Positions 1 to 9,700 of a DNA stretch of 64,000 nt are shown piece by piece. This DNA comes from JAJYKC01 sp035545735 (GTDB lineage: Bacteria > Acidobacteriota > Terriglobia > Bryobacterales > Bryobacteraceae): positions 20,394-84,393 of the forward strand of contig DASZXS010000024.1 in the NCBI GenBank assembly GCA_035545735.1, given 5' to 3'. The stretch's first letter is position 1. Every line of letters starts with the position of its first letter. The position numbers and the translations under genes were made by a program. The notes below the pieces were generated by a model. The model did no database searches and was not told the DNA's origin. It saw nothing but the letters and a program-made list of their open reading frames with translations.

Positions 1-148
1 GCATAGATTCCCGAATCGCCGCGCAGGGTGTTGTGTTATGGCCATCTCCGAGTTTCTTCAGGATGTCGTACCGGCGCGGATCGGCGAGAGCCCGCATGAT
101 CAGTTGAATCTGGTTTTCGGGGAGTGCCGTTCGGATGGGTATCGACAT
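1..148 (-). CDS. ArsR-type winged-helix regulator, N-terminal fragment
   Basis: The first 49 codons of a minus-strand gene lie here; the rest is beyond the window edge. Translation from the ATG at 148-146 begins MSIPIRTALPENQ and then reads LADPRRYDILKKL, the usual first helices of ArsR-family winged-helix repressors (ALxDPxRxxIL). Such proteins are small dimeric DNA-binding regulators that sense metals or other signals. The start lies 26 bp past the ntrX stop on the same strand, so it could be read through from ntrYX, but no clear Shine-Dalgarno is visible. The metal-binding or effector part is not in the window, so the ligand cannot be predicted. Confidence 0.7.
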   Translation of the reverse strand, partial: MSIPIRTALPENQIQLIMRALADPRRYDILKKLGDGHNTTPCAAIRESM

Positions 149-174
149 GGCAATAGTTGCGGATAGCGCGCGGC

Positions 175-1536
175 CTACTCCTTGGGGGTGATTCCCAAAG
201 CCTTCATCTTGCGGTAGAGATTGCTGCGCTCCAGCCCGAGTAACTCCGCGGTACGCGTCACGTTGCCTCTCGTTTCATCCAGCTTCCTGAGGATGTAGTC
301 CCGCTCAGCCGCCGCGCGAACGTCCTGCAGGCTGGCGCCATGGTCGCTCGATCGCTCGAAGACGGACCGCCGCGCGGGATTCAATGGAATATGGCGGGCG
401 TCGATTCTGGCTTGTGGGTTCATAATGACGATCCGTTCCATCAGATTGCGCAGTTCCCTCACGTTGCCCGGCCACGGATAATCCTGCAACACCCGATACG
501 CATCCGCCGTCAATTCCTTCCGCTTCCGCCCGTAGGCGGTGGCGAAATCCTTCAAGAAATAATCGGACAGGAGCCGCACGTCCTCAATCCGTTCCCTCAA
601 GGGTGGCACATAAAAGGGGATCACGTTGAGCCGATAGAAGAGATCTTCGCGAAAATTACCGCGCTCGATCTCCTCTTCGAGATTCTTGTTCGTCGACGCC
701 ACCACGCGGGCATCCACCTGAATCGACGTCTCGGCGCCCACCGGTTCGAACCGCTGCTCGTCGATCGCCCGGAGAACTTTCGCCTGGGTCTTCAGGCTCA
801 TGTCGCCGACTTCATCCAGGAACAGCGTGCCCGAATCGGCTTTCTGCAGTTTGCCGATTTTATCCTCGGCCGCTCCGGGAAAGCTTCCCTTGTGATGCCC
901 GAACAGCTCGCTTTCGATCAGCTCTTCCGGAATTGCGGCGCAATTCACCTCCACGAAGGGCCCGCTCCCGCGGGGGCTGATGTTGTGGATGGCGTGCGCC
1001 ACCAGTTCCTTTCCCGTTCCGCTTTCGCCGTAAATCAGAACGCGCCCGTTGGTGGCGGCCATCAGCGAAAGCTGCTGCCGGAGAGCTTTCATGGGGACAC
1101 TCTCACCAATGATGTTCGAAGGAGGAGCCTCCTGTTTGACTCGTTCAAGCTCTGTTTCGAGGCGTCTTTGCTGCAGCGCGTTCTTGACCACGACGCTGAC
1201 CTTCTCGATGGTCAGCGGCTTTTCCAGGAAATCGAATGCGCCCATCTTGGTCGCGCGCACCGCCGTCTCGATGGTGCCGTGCCCGGAGATGTTAATGACC
1301 GCGGGCTTGGCGGGGAGGGATATTTCCTGTATCCTCGCCAGAATGTCCAGGCCGTCCATGCCGGGCAGCCAGACATCGAGCAGCACCAGGTCGTAGTTCG
1401 TCCGCGCGAGTTCTTCGAGACACGCCTCGCCGCTCGCTACCGAATGCGTTTGATAGCCCTCATCCTCGAGGACGCCGGAAAGCGACTGCCGGATGAGCGG
1501 CTCGTCGTCCACAATCAGGATGCGTGCCGGCCTCAC
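175..1536 (-). CDS. ntrX: NtrX-like sigma-54-dependent response regulator
   Basis: A 453-residue cytoplasmic response regulator of the NtrC/NtrX class. Residues 1-120 form the receiver domain with acidic pocket D10/D11, phospho-acceptor D54 in LLLDVWLPGMDG and K106. Residues about 140-375 form the AAA+ sigma-54 activation domain with Walker A GESGTGKE at 170-177 and Walker B TLFLDE at 237-242. The C-terminus is a Fis-type helix-turn-helix (GNVTRTAELLGLERSNLYRK). The sigma-54 contact loop, normally GAFTGA, reads GSFPGA at 217-222. The start overlaps the ntrY stop by 4 bp, so kinase and regulator are translationally coupled. NtrYX pairs are known from nitrogen and redox/envelope control; the target here is not known. 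Confidence 0.9.
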   Translation of the reverse strand: MRPARILIVDDEPLIRQSLSGVLEDEGYQTHSVASGEACLEELARTNYDLVLLDVWLPGMDGLDILARIQEISLPAKPAVINISGHGTIETAVRATKMGAFDFLEKPLTIEKVSVVVKNALQQRRLETELERVKQEAPPSNIIGESVPMKALRQQLSLMAATNGRVLIYGESGTGKELVAHAIHNISPRGSGPFVEVNCAAIPEELIESELFGHHKGSFPGAAEDKIGKLQKADSGTLFLDEVGDMSLKTQAKVLRAIDEQRFEPVGAETSIQVDARVVASTNKNLEEEIERGNFREDLFYRLNVIPFYVPPLRERIEDVRLLSDYFLKDFATAYGRKRKELTADAYRVLQDYPWPGNVRELRNLMERIVIMNPQARIDARHIPLNPARRSVFERSSDHGASLQDVRAAAERDYILRKLDETRGNVTRTAELLGLERSNLYRKMKALGITPKE

Positions 1537-3578
1537 GCATGGACCTCGACCGGAGGATTTTCTGTATCGGCGGGAAACCGAAGGGGGATCTCGATCAGAA
1601 AACGCGCGCCCACCGGGAGGTTGTCTTCGATCCGAATACTTGCCCCATGTTCCGAGAGAATATGGTTCACAATTGCAAGTCCTAGTCCTGTTCCACGATT
1701 CTTGGTGGAGAAGTAAGGGAGAAAGAGCTTCTCCCGCTCGTCCCGCGTGATGCCCGGTCCCGTGTCCTCCACGGTGACCTCCACCGCTTCTCCCGCGGCC
1801 CTGGTTTGAATCGCCAGTTTTTTCACCGGAGAATCGCGCATCGCCTCGGCGGCGTTGTCCACCAGATTTACCACGACGCGCTTGAACTGCTCCCGGTCGA
1901 TATTCACGAGAGGCAAGTCGGCTGCCAGTTCCTTGACCACGGTGATGTCGTCCAGGCGGCCCGAGAAGACATCCAGTGCGTTCTCGATGACCGAGTTCAG
2001 GTCTGACGGGACCGGCTGTGCCGCCGGGAAACGGGAATATTGAGAGAATTCATCGACCAGGGTTCGCACGCTCTCCACTTCACGGGAGATGGTATTCGAA
2101 CACTCCCTCAAAATTCGCGCCGTCTCGGCGGAAGGATTCCCGCGTTCCAGATGCCGGGCGATGCGATCGGCGCAAAGAGCGATCGGCGTGAGCGGGTTCT
2201 TGATCTCATGAGCGACTCTTCGCGCAACCTCGTGCCACGCCGCGGCTTTTTGAGCCCTCAGCAATTCGGTGGTATCCTCCAGCACGACGACAAAACCCGA
2301 ACGCCGGCTCTCCTCCAGCGCCGCCACGGTAACCGCAAGCTGGAAGATCCGCGATTCGGAGGTGAACTCAAGCTGGCTGCCGGCTACGCCGGTGCGCCTC
2401 GCCCGGTTCATCAGATAACGAAGTTCCGAGGAATCCTCCCGGGAAAAGAGATCTTCGATGCGCGCGGCGCGGCTGACATGCTCGGCGGGCAGGATGCTCC
2501 GGAGCGCGCGGTTTACTCTTTGTATGCCGCCGTCGGCGGAAAGCGAAATCACTCCGGTCGGGATACTTTCGAGAATCGCCTCGGTGAACCGGCGGCGGTT
2601 TTCGAGTTCGCGGCTGTTCGCTTCCAGCGCCTCGGTCATCTCGTTGAACCCGTGCATCAGCGTCGCCAGTTCGTCGATCGCGTCCACGCGAACGCGATAA
2701 GCCAGATTGCCCTGCCGCACCTGCTGCGCCGCGGTGAGCAAAGAGGTGATCGGTCCGCTGATCTGCCGGGCCAGAAAGAGGGCGATCCACGTGGCGAAAA
2801 ACAGAATAAAGAGGGTGATTAATGTCAGCAGCAGCAGGTAAAAGCTGCGGATGTTCTTCCGGTTCGCCGCCAGCCGGTTGTAATCCTCGATATAGTTTCG
2901 GAGATCCGTCTGCCTTTGCGCCAGGTCCACGGATAGGTGGCCGGTGAGCAGCATCGTTCCTTCCGGAGATTGCACGGAAACGCTGTAGGTGGGATGGACG
3001 TGTGCATGTGTGCCGTGAGTGAGGTCGCAGAGCACGCTTTGGAGCGAACCCTTCGTGAGAGTGATGCGGTCAATCCCGTTCTTTCTGCAAAAGCGCACAG
3101 CCGCGCCCGGCGATAGCATGGATGGCTCGGAGAGCAGCCAGTGCCCCTGAGCCGTCAACCGCGCTTTCACTTCCTCGTCGAACGTGGCGCCCACCTGGAT
3201 CAGATTCTGCTGGATCTCCTCGGCCGGCTGACCGAACCACTTGTCGATGTTGCGGTTCAGCACCTGAACGCCGAAGAGAACGGAGAAGAGCACCGGAACG
3301 AAACTGAGCGTCAACGCTCCGACGACGAGCTTGGAACGGATTTGCGATCCCGGCCGGTTGCGCAGACGCTCGATGTAGAGCTTCACGCCGGTCCGGAAAA
3401 GCATGAAGCCGAGGGTGACAGTCAGAAGGAAGATGAGAGTGGAAGCAGCCCAGAAGGCGTACGTCTGGGCGATGCTGGATGGAGCCGGTTCCGTGGTGAA
3501 GGAACCCTGCCAGACCACCAGCCCCAACAGAATCGCGAACAGCAGCAGGCCGGAGCCAATGAGAACACGCTTCCGCAC
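1533..3578 (-). CDS. ntrY: NtrY-like membrane sensor histidine kinase
   Basis: A 681-residue inner-membrane sensor kinase. Hydrophobic segments lie near residues 5-23, 40-61, 86-105 and 246-269, with a periplasmic sensor region of about 140 residues between the last two. Then come a HAMP linker (about 270-322), a PAS-like domain (332-440), a HisKA dimerisation domain with phospho-acceptor H457 in the motif RRVAHEIKNPLTP, and a HATPase domain with N-box NLVDNAAEAM and G-boxes DTGPGIT and GTGLGLAIV. The four-segment layout matches NtrY. It is the first gene of the ntrYX pair and overlaps ntrX by 4 bp. The stimulus cannot be deduced from sequence. Confidence 0.9.
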   Translation of the reverse strand: MRKRVLIGSGLLLFAILLGLVVWQGSFTTEPAPSSIAQTYAFWAASTLIFLLTVTLGFMLFRTGVKLYIERLRNRPGSQIRSKLVVGALTLSFVPVLFSVLFGVQVLNRNIDKWFGQPAEEIQQNLIQVGATFDEEVKARLTAQGHWLLSEPSMLSPGAAVRFCRKNGIDRITLTKGSLQSVLCDLTHGTHAHVHPTYSVSVQSPEGTMLLTGHLSVDLAQRQTDLRNYIEDYNRLAANRKNIRSFYLLLLTLITLFILFFATWIALFLARQISGPITSLLTAAQQVRQGNLAYRVRVDAIDELATLMHGFNEMTEALEANSRELENRRRFTEAILESIPTGVISLSADGGIQRVNRALRSILPAEHVSRAARIEDLFSREDSSELRYLMNRARRTGVAGSQLEFTSESRIFQLAVTVAALEESRRSGFVVVLEDTTELLRAQKAAAWHEVARRVAHEIKNPLTPIALCADRIARHLERGNPSAETARILRECSNTISREVESVRTLVDEFSQYSRFPAAQPVPSDLNSVIENALDVFSGRLDDITVVKELAADLPLVNIDREQFKRVVVNLVDNAAEAMRDSPVKKLAIQTRAAGEAVEVTVEDTGPGITRDEREKLFLPYFSTKNRGTGLGLAIVNHILSEHGASIRIEDNLPVGARFLIEIPLRFPADTENPPVEVHA

Positions 3579-3621
3579 ACGATACCCTAAACCAAATTAT
3601 AGGCCGCCTCCGGGGCGTGCC

Positions 3622-4455
3622 TCAGCCGTGGATCTTGCGGAAGGTCTTCAGGCAGCGCTTGGCGGTTTCAAATTCTGAATAATCGCTGCCTTCCTGTTCG
3701 ATGAGATAGAACTCGATGCCTCCGCCGTTTTCAGCCGCCTGGAAAATCGCTTTCCAGTCGGCGGCCCCGTCCCCGAAGAGTACGTGGAATCCCTTGGCGC
3801 GTGACCATTCCTTGCAGTGCATGGAAACAATGCGGCCTGGATTATCGTGAATCCATGCCACCGGGTCGGAGCCCGCCGCGATGCAGGTGCCCACGTCGAG
3901 CTGGAGAACCACGCTCGGGTCGGTCTCCTTAGCGAGAATTTCGATGGGCCGTTTACCCTCGATCGGCGTGAACTCGAGTTCGTGATTGTGGTAGCCGGTG
4001 CGCATGCCGGAGCCTTTCAGAAATTCCGCGGCCCGATTCAGCTTCTCGGCCACGCCCTTCCATCCGTCGAGGGTCGTGATGTGGCCGGCGCTGGCGAGGA
4101 CGACGAACTTACTCCCGAGCATCATGTTGCGGTCGCGCGTCTTCGCAATGTTGTCCGAGTCCAGATACCGGGGTGAATTGTGGGTGGAAAGGCAGGTGAC
4201 GCCAACGCCGTCGAGAATGGACTTCAGCTCTTTCGTCAGTCCCTCGGTCCAGTCGAAGTAGGGCGCGAAATACTCGACGTTCTGGTAACCCATTTTCGCG
4301 ACGGCGCGGGTTGTGCCCTGCGGATCGCGCGCCAGTTCTTCGCGCACCGAGTACATCTCCAGGCCGACGGGAATATGCTTCTTTCCGGCCGCCCGGAGAG
4401 CGGTAGGGAGGGTCGCGCCAAGCGCGAGAAAAGAACGGCGATCGATCGGGTTCAT
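3622..4455 (-). CDS. Tat-exported sugar phosphate isomerase/epimerase-like TIM barrel protein
   Basis: A 277-residue protein of the xylose-isomerase-like TIM barrel (AP endonuclease 2) superfamily. The N-terminus MNPIDRRSFLALGATLPTAL is a twin-arginine signal, so the protein should act in the periplasm. The body has the usual features of this family, such as MYSVREELARDP, TGYHNHELEF and a metal-ligand region around VVLQLDVGTCIAAG. It is the last gene of a minus-strand run with the DUF1080 lipoprotein and Gfo/Idh/MocA genes (27 bp gap). In such cassettes it is expected to isomerise or epimerise a keto-sugar. The exact substrate is unknown. Confidence 0.8.
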   Translation of the reverse strand: MNPIDRRSFLALGATLPTALRAAGKKHIPVGLEMYSVREELARDPQGTTRAVAKMGYQNVEYFAPYFDWTEGLTKELKSILDGVGVTCLSTHNSPRYLDSDNIAKTRDRNMMLGSKFVVLASAGHITTLDGWKGVAEKLNRAAEFLKGSGMRTGYHNHELEFTPIEGKRPIEILAKETDPSVVLQLDVGTCIAAGSDPVAWIHDNPGRIVSMHCKEWSRAKGFHVLFGDGAADWKAIFQAAENGGGIEFYLIEQEGSDYSEFETAKRCLKTFRKIHG

Positions 4456-4482
4456 CGTATGTATTCGGACGATATCACACTT

Positions 4483-5280
4483 CTATTGTTTGAGCGGACG
4501 GAGAGGCCGGATGTAAATATTGCGGTAGGCTACCGGCCCGTGATCGCCCTGGAGCATGAGTGGGTTTTGCGGCGCTTCGGGAATCTCCATGCCGGAGCGT
4601 GTCGGTCCTGCCGCTTCGACATTGTCCTGGACGAGCACGCCGTTCAGCAGCACGCGCAGGAATTTTGCGTTCGCGATCTTCCTGCCCCCGGCGTCGAAAC
4701 GAGGCGCCTGGAACCAGATGTGAAACGACTGCCACTGGCCCGGCGCCCGGCTGGCATTCACCAGGGGAGCGGACCCGCCCACGCCTTTGTTATCGATCCA
4801 GCGCTGATAAATTCCGCCGCAGTCCGACGACTTCGGGTGCGCGGCGCCGTAGCTGTCGAAAACCTGCACCTCATAAAGACCCTGCAGATAAACTCCGGAG
4901 TTAGACTTCGCGGGGATAAGGAATTCCAGGTAAAGCTCCACGTCGCCGAATTTGCGCGTGCTCACCAAATTCGTGATTCCGCCGGTTTCCCCGTTCCAGA
5001 TGCGATCTCCCGATCCCGGCGAGACAGCGGATAGATTCTGGGGGCTCGACCGGCCGTCCCAGAAAATCCCGCGGGCGGCGGCCCAGGCTCCGTGATTGGA
5101 GTCTTGCGAACGCCATCCGGAGAGATTCTTCCCGTTCAGCAAAGGCGTCCACCCAGCCTCCAAAAGATTCGGGGGGTCGCCATGCGGAGCGCCGTCGTTG
5201 ACCGCGGCGGTCAACGCCAGTGAGCACGCCGCAAGACCAACCGAGCATACCAGCACGGGAACGCTCCTCACAGCGTCCAT
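4483..5280 (-). CDS. DUF1080 (3-keto-disaccharide hydrolase-like) lipoprotein
   Basis: A 265-residue exported protein with the DUF1080 / 3-keto-disaccharide hydrolase fold (a concanavalin-like beta-sandwich), recognised by GWTPLLNGKNLSGW at the beginning, LYLEFLIPAKSNSGVYLQG in the middle and the terminal GHDHGPVAYRNIYIRPL-type motif (here GDHGPVAYRNIYIRPL). The N-terminus has a lipobox, LAAC with C19, suggesting a lipoprotein. Family members act on 3-keto-glycosides, which fits the oxidoreductase gene it overlaps by 13 bp upstream. The overlap indicates translational coupling. The role as hydrolase or eliminase is an inference from the family. Confidence 0.82.
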   Translation of the reverse strand: MDAVRSVPVLVCSVGLAACSLALTAAVNDGAPHGDPPNLLEAGWTPLLNGKNLSGWRSQDSNHGAWAAARGIFWDGRSSPQNLSAVSPGSGDRIWNGETGGITNLVSTRKFGDVELYLEFLIPAKSNSGVYLQGLYEVQVFDSYGAAHPKSSDCGGIYQRWIDNKGVGGSAPLVNASRAPGQWQSFHIWFQAPRFDAGGRKIANAKFLRVLLNGVLVQDNVEAAGPTRSGMEIPEAPQNPLMLQGDHGPVAYRNIYIRPLRPLKQ

Positions 5281-6698
5281 CCATTGCGGTAGGGAGGATT
5301 GATCCAGGAGTTCGCCTCCGCATCATTGGTAATGGCCATTTGCGCGGCGTCATAGACCAGCGGGCGCGCCGCCCGGGCGGCGATGGCGCCCAACTGCGCC
5401 ACCTCTGTCATCCGGCTGCCGAACGCGAAGTCGCACGACGTTGGCTCGCCCGTTTTGCAGGCCTGCACCCATTCCTTGTAATGCGCAGCCGTTCGCTTCA
5501 GGGTCTTGGCGGGACGTTGGAAGCCGCGGAACTTCGCTTCCGGAAGAAGCCTGTCCTTGCCGCCGTAATAGCCGGTCAGCAGCTTGCCTTTCTCCCCGAT
5601 GAACAACAGCCCCTCAGCGGGCATGGGCGTTGCGTCGTCCAACTCCACCGGACGGTGCGGACGCATCCCGCCGTCATACCAGTACATGCGCAGCCGCGGC
5701 ATGCCTTCCCGGGCGGGGAAGGACCACGTGATGGCGGACGAGTAGCTCTCGGTCTCCGGCGTATCGATGCGCGGCGGCAGGTGTTCCTTCCCGTCGGGGT
5801 CCATGTGGAAATACCCCCCGTACATCGTGGTTCGGTAAGCATCCATGGCCGTGGGCTGGTCCAGCTTCAAGGCGTTGTAGAACACATGCATGGCGTGGCA
5901 ACCCATGTCTCCCACGGTGCCCGAGCCGAAGTCCCACCAGCACCGCCAGATCCAGGGATGGTAGGCCGGATTATACGCCCGGTATGGCGCCGGACCGATC
6001 CACATGTCCCAATCGAAGGCGTAGGGAACCGAGGGTGTAGCGGTGGGGCGCACCTGCCCGGCCGGATAGATCGGATGGTTGGTCCATACATGGACTTCAT
6101 GGACCGGACCGATCGCGCCGGAGAGCAGAATCTCGGCCGTTCCGCACGCCTCTTCACTGGCGCAGGATTGGACGCTCATCTGTGTGGCTACCTTGTGCTC
6201 CCGGGCGGCGCGGGCGATTACGCGAGCTTCGTGCACCGTGTGGGTGAGAGGCTTGGCGCAATAAACATGCTTGCCGGACCTTAGCGCGCGCAGAGTGATG
6301 ATGGCGTGGTTGTGATCCGGCGGCGCCACGATTACCGCGTCGATGTTCTTCTCTTCCTTGTCGAACATCTCGCGGAAATCGCGGTAGACGCGGGCCGAGG
6401 GATACTTGCGGAAAACAGGCGCGGCGAAGCTCTGGTCGATATCACAGAGCACTTCGATCCGCTCGCTGGCGCAGCCCTGGATGTAGCGCCGGCCCATACC
6501 TCCTACGCCCACTCCGGCGATCCGGATGGTGTCGCTGGGAGCCTGAAAGCCGTTTCCTCCGAGCACGTGTCGGGGAACAATCATGGCCCCGACGGCGGCC
6601 GCGGCGACCGCCCGGCGGGAGATGCCCGCCGTGCTCCCCGCGGGCTTTTGATCTTCGGCAATCTTTGTCTCTTCCATGGTGATCGTATCGGGCTCCAT
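5268..6698 (-). CDS. Tat-exported Gfo/Idh/MocA family oxidoreductase
   Basis: A 476-residue NAD(P)-dependent oxidoreductase of the glucose-fructose oxidoreductase/inositol dehydrogenase/MocA family. A twin-arginine signal (GISRRAVAAAAVGAMIVP) is followed by a Rossmann fold with GVGVGGMG, the APPDHNHA segment and the active-site region KHVYCAKPLTHTVHEAR. The C-terminal half is the usual beta-sheet substrate domain. It starts 7 bp after the receptor gene stop and ends inside the DUF1080 gene, so receptor, oxidoreductase, DUF1080 and isomerase form one transcription unit. A second in-frame ATG at 6677 is an alternative start. It likely oxidises or re-reduces a sugar at C3 in the periplasm, using bound cofactor; the substrate is unknown. 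Confidence 0.87.
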   Translation of the reverse strand: MEPDTITMEETKIAEDQKPAGSTAGISRRAVAAAAVGAMIVPRHVLGGNGFQAPSDTIRIAGVGVGGMGRRYIQGCASERIEVLCDIDQSFAAPVFRKYPSARVYRDFREMFDKEEKNIDAVIVAPPDHNHAIITLRALRSGKHVYCAKPLTHTVHEARVIARAAREHKVATQMSVQSCASEEACGTAEILLSGAIGPVHEVHVWTNHPIYPAGQVRPTATPSVPYAFDWDMWIGPAPYRAYNPAYHPWIWRCWWDFGSGTVGDMGCHAMHVFYNALKLDQPTAMDAYRTTMYGGYFHMDPDGKEHLPPRIDTPETESYSSAITWSFPAREGMPRLRMYWYDGGMRPHRPVELDDATPMPAEGLLFIGEKGKLLTGYYGGKDRLLPEAKFRGFQRPAKTLKRTAAHYKEWVQACKTGEPTSCDFAFGSRMTEVAQLGAIAARAARPLVYDAAQMAITNDAEANSWINPPYRNGWTL

Positions 6699-6705
6699 TT
6701 CCGCG

Positions 6706-9700
6706 CTAAAACTTAAGCCGCAGCGCCATCTGCACCTGGCGGTTTCCGTAGCCGCTCAAGGTCCCCGAGATGATTCCGAACGTGCCGCTGGTCACGGTGT
6801 TGTTGGGATTGGAGAAATGGGGCGTGTTGCTCAGGTTGTAAAACTCCGCGCGGTATTCCAGCTTGAACCGCTCCGTCAGCGCAAAGTTGCGGAATACGGA
6901 AAAGTCGTAGTTGCTGAGATGCGGGCCTCGTATCGTGTTGCGCCCGGCGTTGCCAAAGGTGTTCGGGGCTGGAACGCCGAATGAAGAAGTGGTAAACCAC
7001 GGCTGGCCTGGTCCCACGCCTCCCAGCGTCCTGGCGGGCGAAAGGGCGTCGGCGAAATTGCCGTTGCCGGGGCAGTTGCAGGCGGTTGCGTCGGCGCGCC
7101 CGGTGAACGGCGTCCCGGTTGCCAGCCTGTATATGCCGTTAATCTGCCAGCCGCCCAGCAGAGCCGCCGCCACGCGGTTCTCATTCGCGAATGCTTTTCC
7201 CTTGCCGAACGGAAGCTCATAGAGGTGGCTGATCGTCAGCAGGTTCGTCTGGTCAAAATCCGAAGGCCCGTACTGCCGGCTGAGATCGAGGTTGTTCACG
7301 AAGCCCGGCTGGTTGCTGCCTACGTCGAGCGACTTGCTGAAGGCGTACGCCACCGTGAAAGTATATCCGTGGCTGAAGCGCTTCGCGAGATTGGTTTGAA
7401 ATGAGTTGTAGTTGCTGTTGACACCGTTCGCGCGCAAGCTGACTGCAGCCGTCCTGCCGAACGCGACATAGAACGGCAGCCCCGCGGCGCCCATCCCGGG
7501 AGCGGCCACGTTTAAGGACCGGTTATAGGGCAGTTGCCGTCCCAGGTTACCGATATACCCCACATCGGCGGTGAAGCCATGGCCGAGATCGCGCTGGATG
7601 GTAAGGTTGTAGCTCTGTACGTAGGGCAGGGAATTTTTCGTGGGAATCACGAAGAACGCCTGGTTCGGAGCGGGGTCAATCACTCCATTCGATGGAATCG
7701 GCACGGTTTGGACCGGGGGAAGGCTCGCGAACGTGCCGTCCACGATGTAATCTCCGGTGTTCCCGTTTTGAATGTTGTAAATCACCGGAAATTGCGTGGA
7801 GAGCGTTCCTCCGGTAAAGCCAAACCGGCCTGTCCAGTAGCTGATTCCGTAGCCGCCGCGGACGACGGTTCGCTCGCCGATCCGGTATGCGAAGCCCACG
7901 CGCGGCGCGAAGTTCAGAGTCTGCGGGCCCACTCCGGTAGCAAGATCGACGTCGCCGTAACCGGCAACCAGCAAAGTATTATCGGCGGGATTATAGTTGG
8001 ACGCTCCCCCCTTGTAGCGCGGCGTCACGGGTGAATAGAATTCGTAGCGGATGCCGATATCGAGCGTCAAACGGCGCGTAATTTGATAGGTGTCCTGGAT
8101 AAAACCGGCCACCTGGGTTTGGCGGTTGGTCGGCGTAATCGGCATGTAGGTGCGGCTGGTCTCGTCCGGCGTCCCCAGCAAAAACGAAGCGAAGGCATTT
8201 TCGAACGAGCCATAAGCCCCCAGTCCCGGTCCGCCCGGAAGCTGCGTTGTTCCCGGCGTGAACTGGAACAAGCCGCGTGGGCCCAGGTTCAAGCCTTGCG
8301 GCTGGAAGCGGTCCATGCGATTCCGGTGAACCTCGGCGCCCCACTTGAAGACGTGTTTGCCCGAAATCTTGCTCCAGGTGTCCACAGCCTCAAAGAGATT
8401 GTCCGTGTTGACCAACGGGTAGTAGACGGGCGTTCCGATGCCGGGCATCCCGCTGATCGATATGTTCGCCATTCCGTTGGATGAGATGGAGTCGGGGTTC
8501 GGATTGGCAATACCCAAGTTGCTGTTTGTTACGGTGGTGGTGTCGATCCCTTGCACGTTGGTGCGATAGCGGTTGTAAGCGAGCCGCAGTTCCGTCAGCA
8601 TGGTGGGACTGAAGCCGTGGGTTAGATTAACCGAGGCGGTGACCGTATAATCTTTCGCCACCGTCCCGTCGCCGATCTCGTTGCCCAGGACCGCTCCCTG
8701 GGTCACCGAGTATTTCGATGTATTGAACTTGGCGAAGACTTTTGTCTGTTCGGTGAAATAGTGATCCACGCGCCCGTCGTAGCTGTTGCCGTTATAGGCG
8801 TAGGGAATGTTAGTGACAAAATTATTCAGTAAGCCGGCCACATTCGGCTGCGGAAAGCGCGCGATGAGCTTTTTTGAGATCGAGCTGATCCGGCTGTCGG
8901 GGATAACGTTGCCGGCGAAAGGCTGGCGGCCCGTCCCATCCGGATTTCCGGTCGCGGGGTCATAGAGAGCCAGGCCGGGAATCGCGCCGAAATCTCCAGT
9001 CTGGACGTCCGTGCCCGGCAGCGTGGTGGTGGAGGTACTCGATTGGCGGAGATATCGTCCCTGATAGGCGCCGAAGAAGAAGGTTTTGTCCTTAACGATG
9101 GGTCCGCCGAACGTGGCGCCAAACTCGTTTCGGGTATAGCCGGGTTTTGGCCGGCCGGTAACGTTGAAGAAATCCCGTGCCGCGAGAGCCGCGACGCGAT
9201 TGAATTCCCACAAACTGCCGTGAAAGTTGTTCGTGCCGCCGCGGGTCGTTGCGTTCACCAGGGCGCCGCCCACGCGCCCGAACTCCGCCGTGTAGTTGCT
9301 CGTGCTGACGTGAACTTCCTCCACCACCTCGGGATTCGGCAGGTAGATGCTGAGGCCAAGCGTGGGGTTGGTGTTGTCCACGCCATCCACGATGGTGTTA
9401 TTGGAAGAGTTGCCCTGTCCGTTCGCATTGAAGAACGTGGTCCCCTGTGGATCTTCCGAGCTGGTGAAGCTTTGCACCGGAGGCGAGACGCCCGCCACCA
9501 GTCCGGCCACAGCCTGAAAATTGCGGTTGGCGATTGGCAGCTCGGTAATCGTTTGCTGGTTGAAATTGCGCGCCACTTCGGCGCGATCGGTCTGAAGAGG
9601 CGGCGCTTCGGCGGTGACGGTGATGGTTTCGCTCGCATCTCCCGTGGCGAGGGTCGCGTCGATCCTCGCCGTCGTGGAGACGCTCAGCTCCACGTTATTC

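Noticed and set aside
340..1716. 458-codon open frame on the plus strand opposite ntrX
   Set aside because: It is an antisense shadow: ntrX and ntrY on the other strand have full family motifs, and the shadow frame shows no known domain. Long antisense frames are normal at this GC content.
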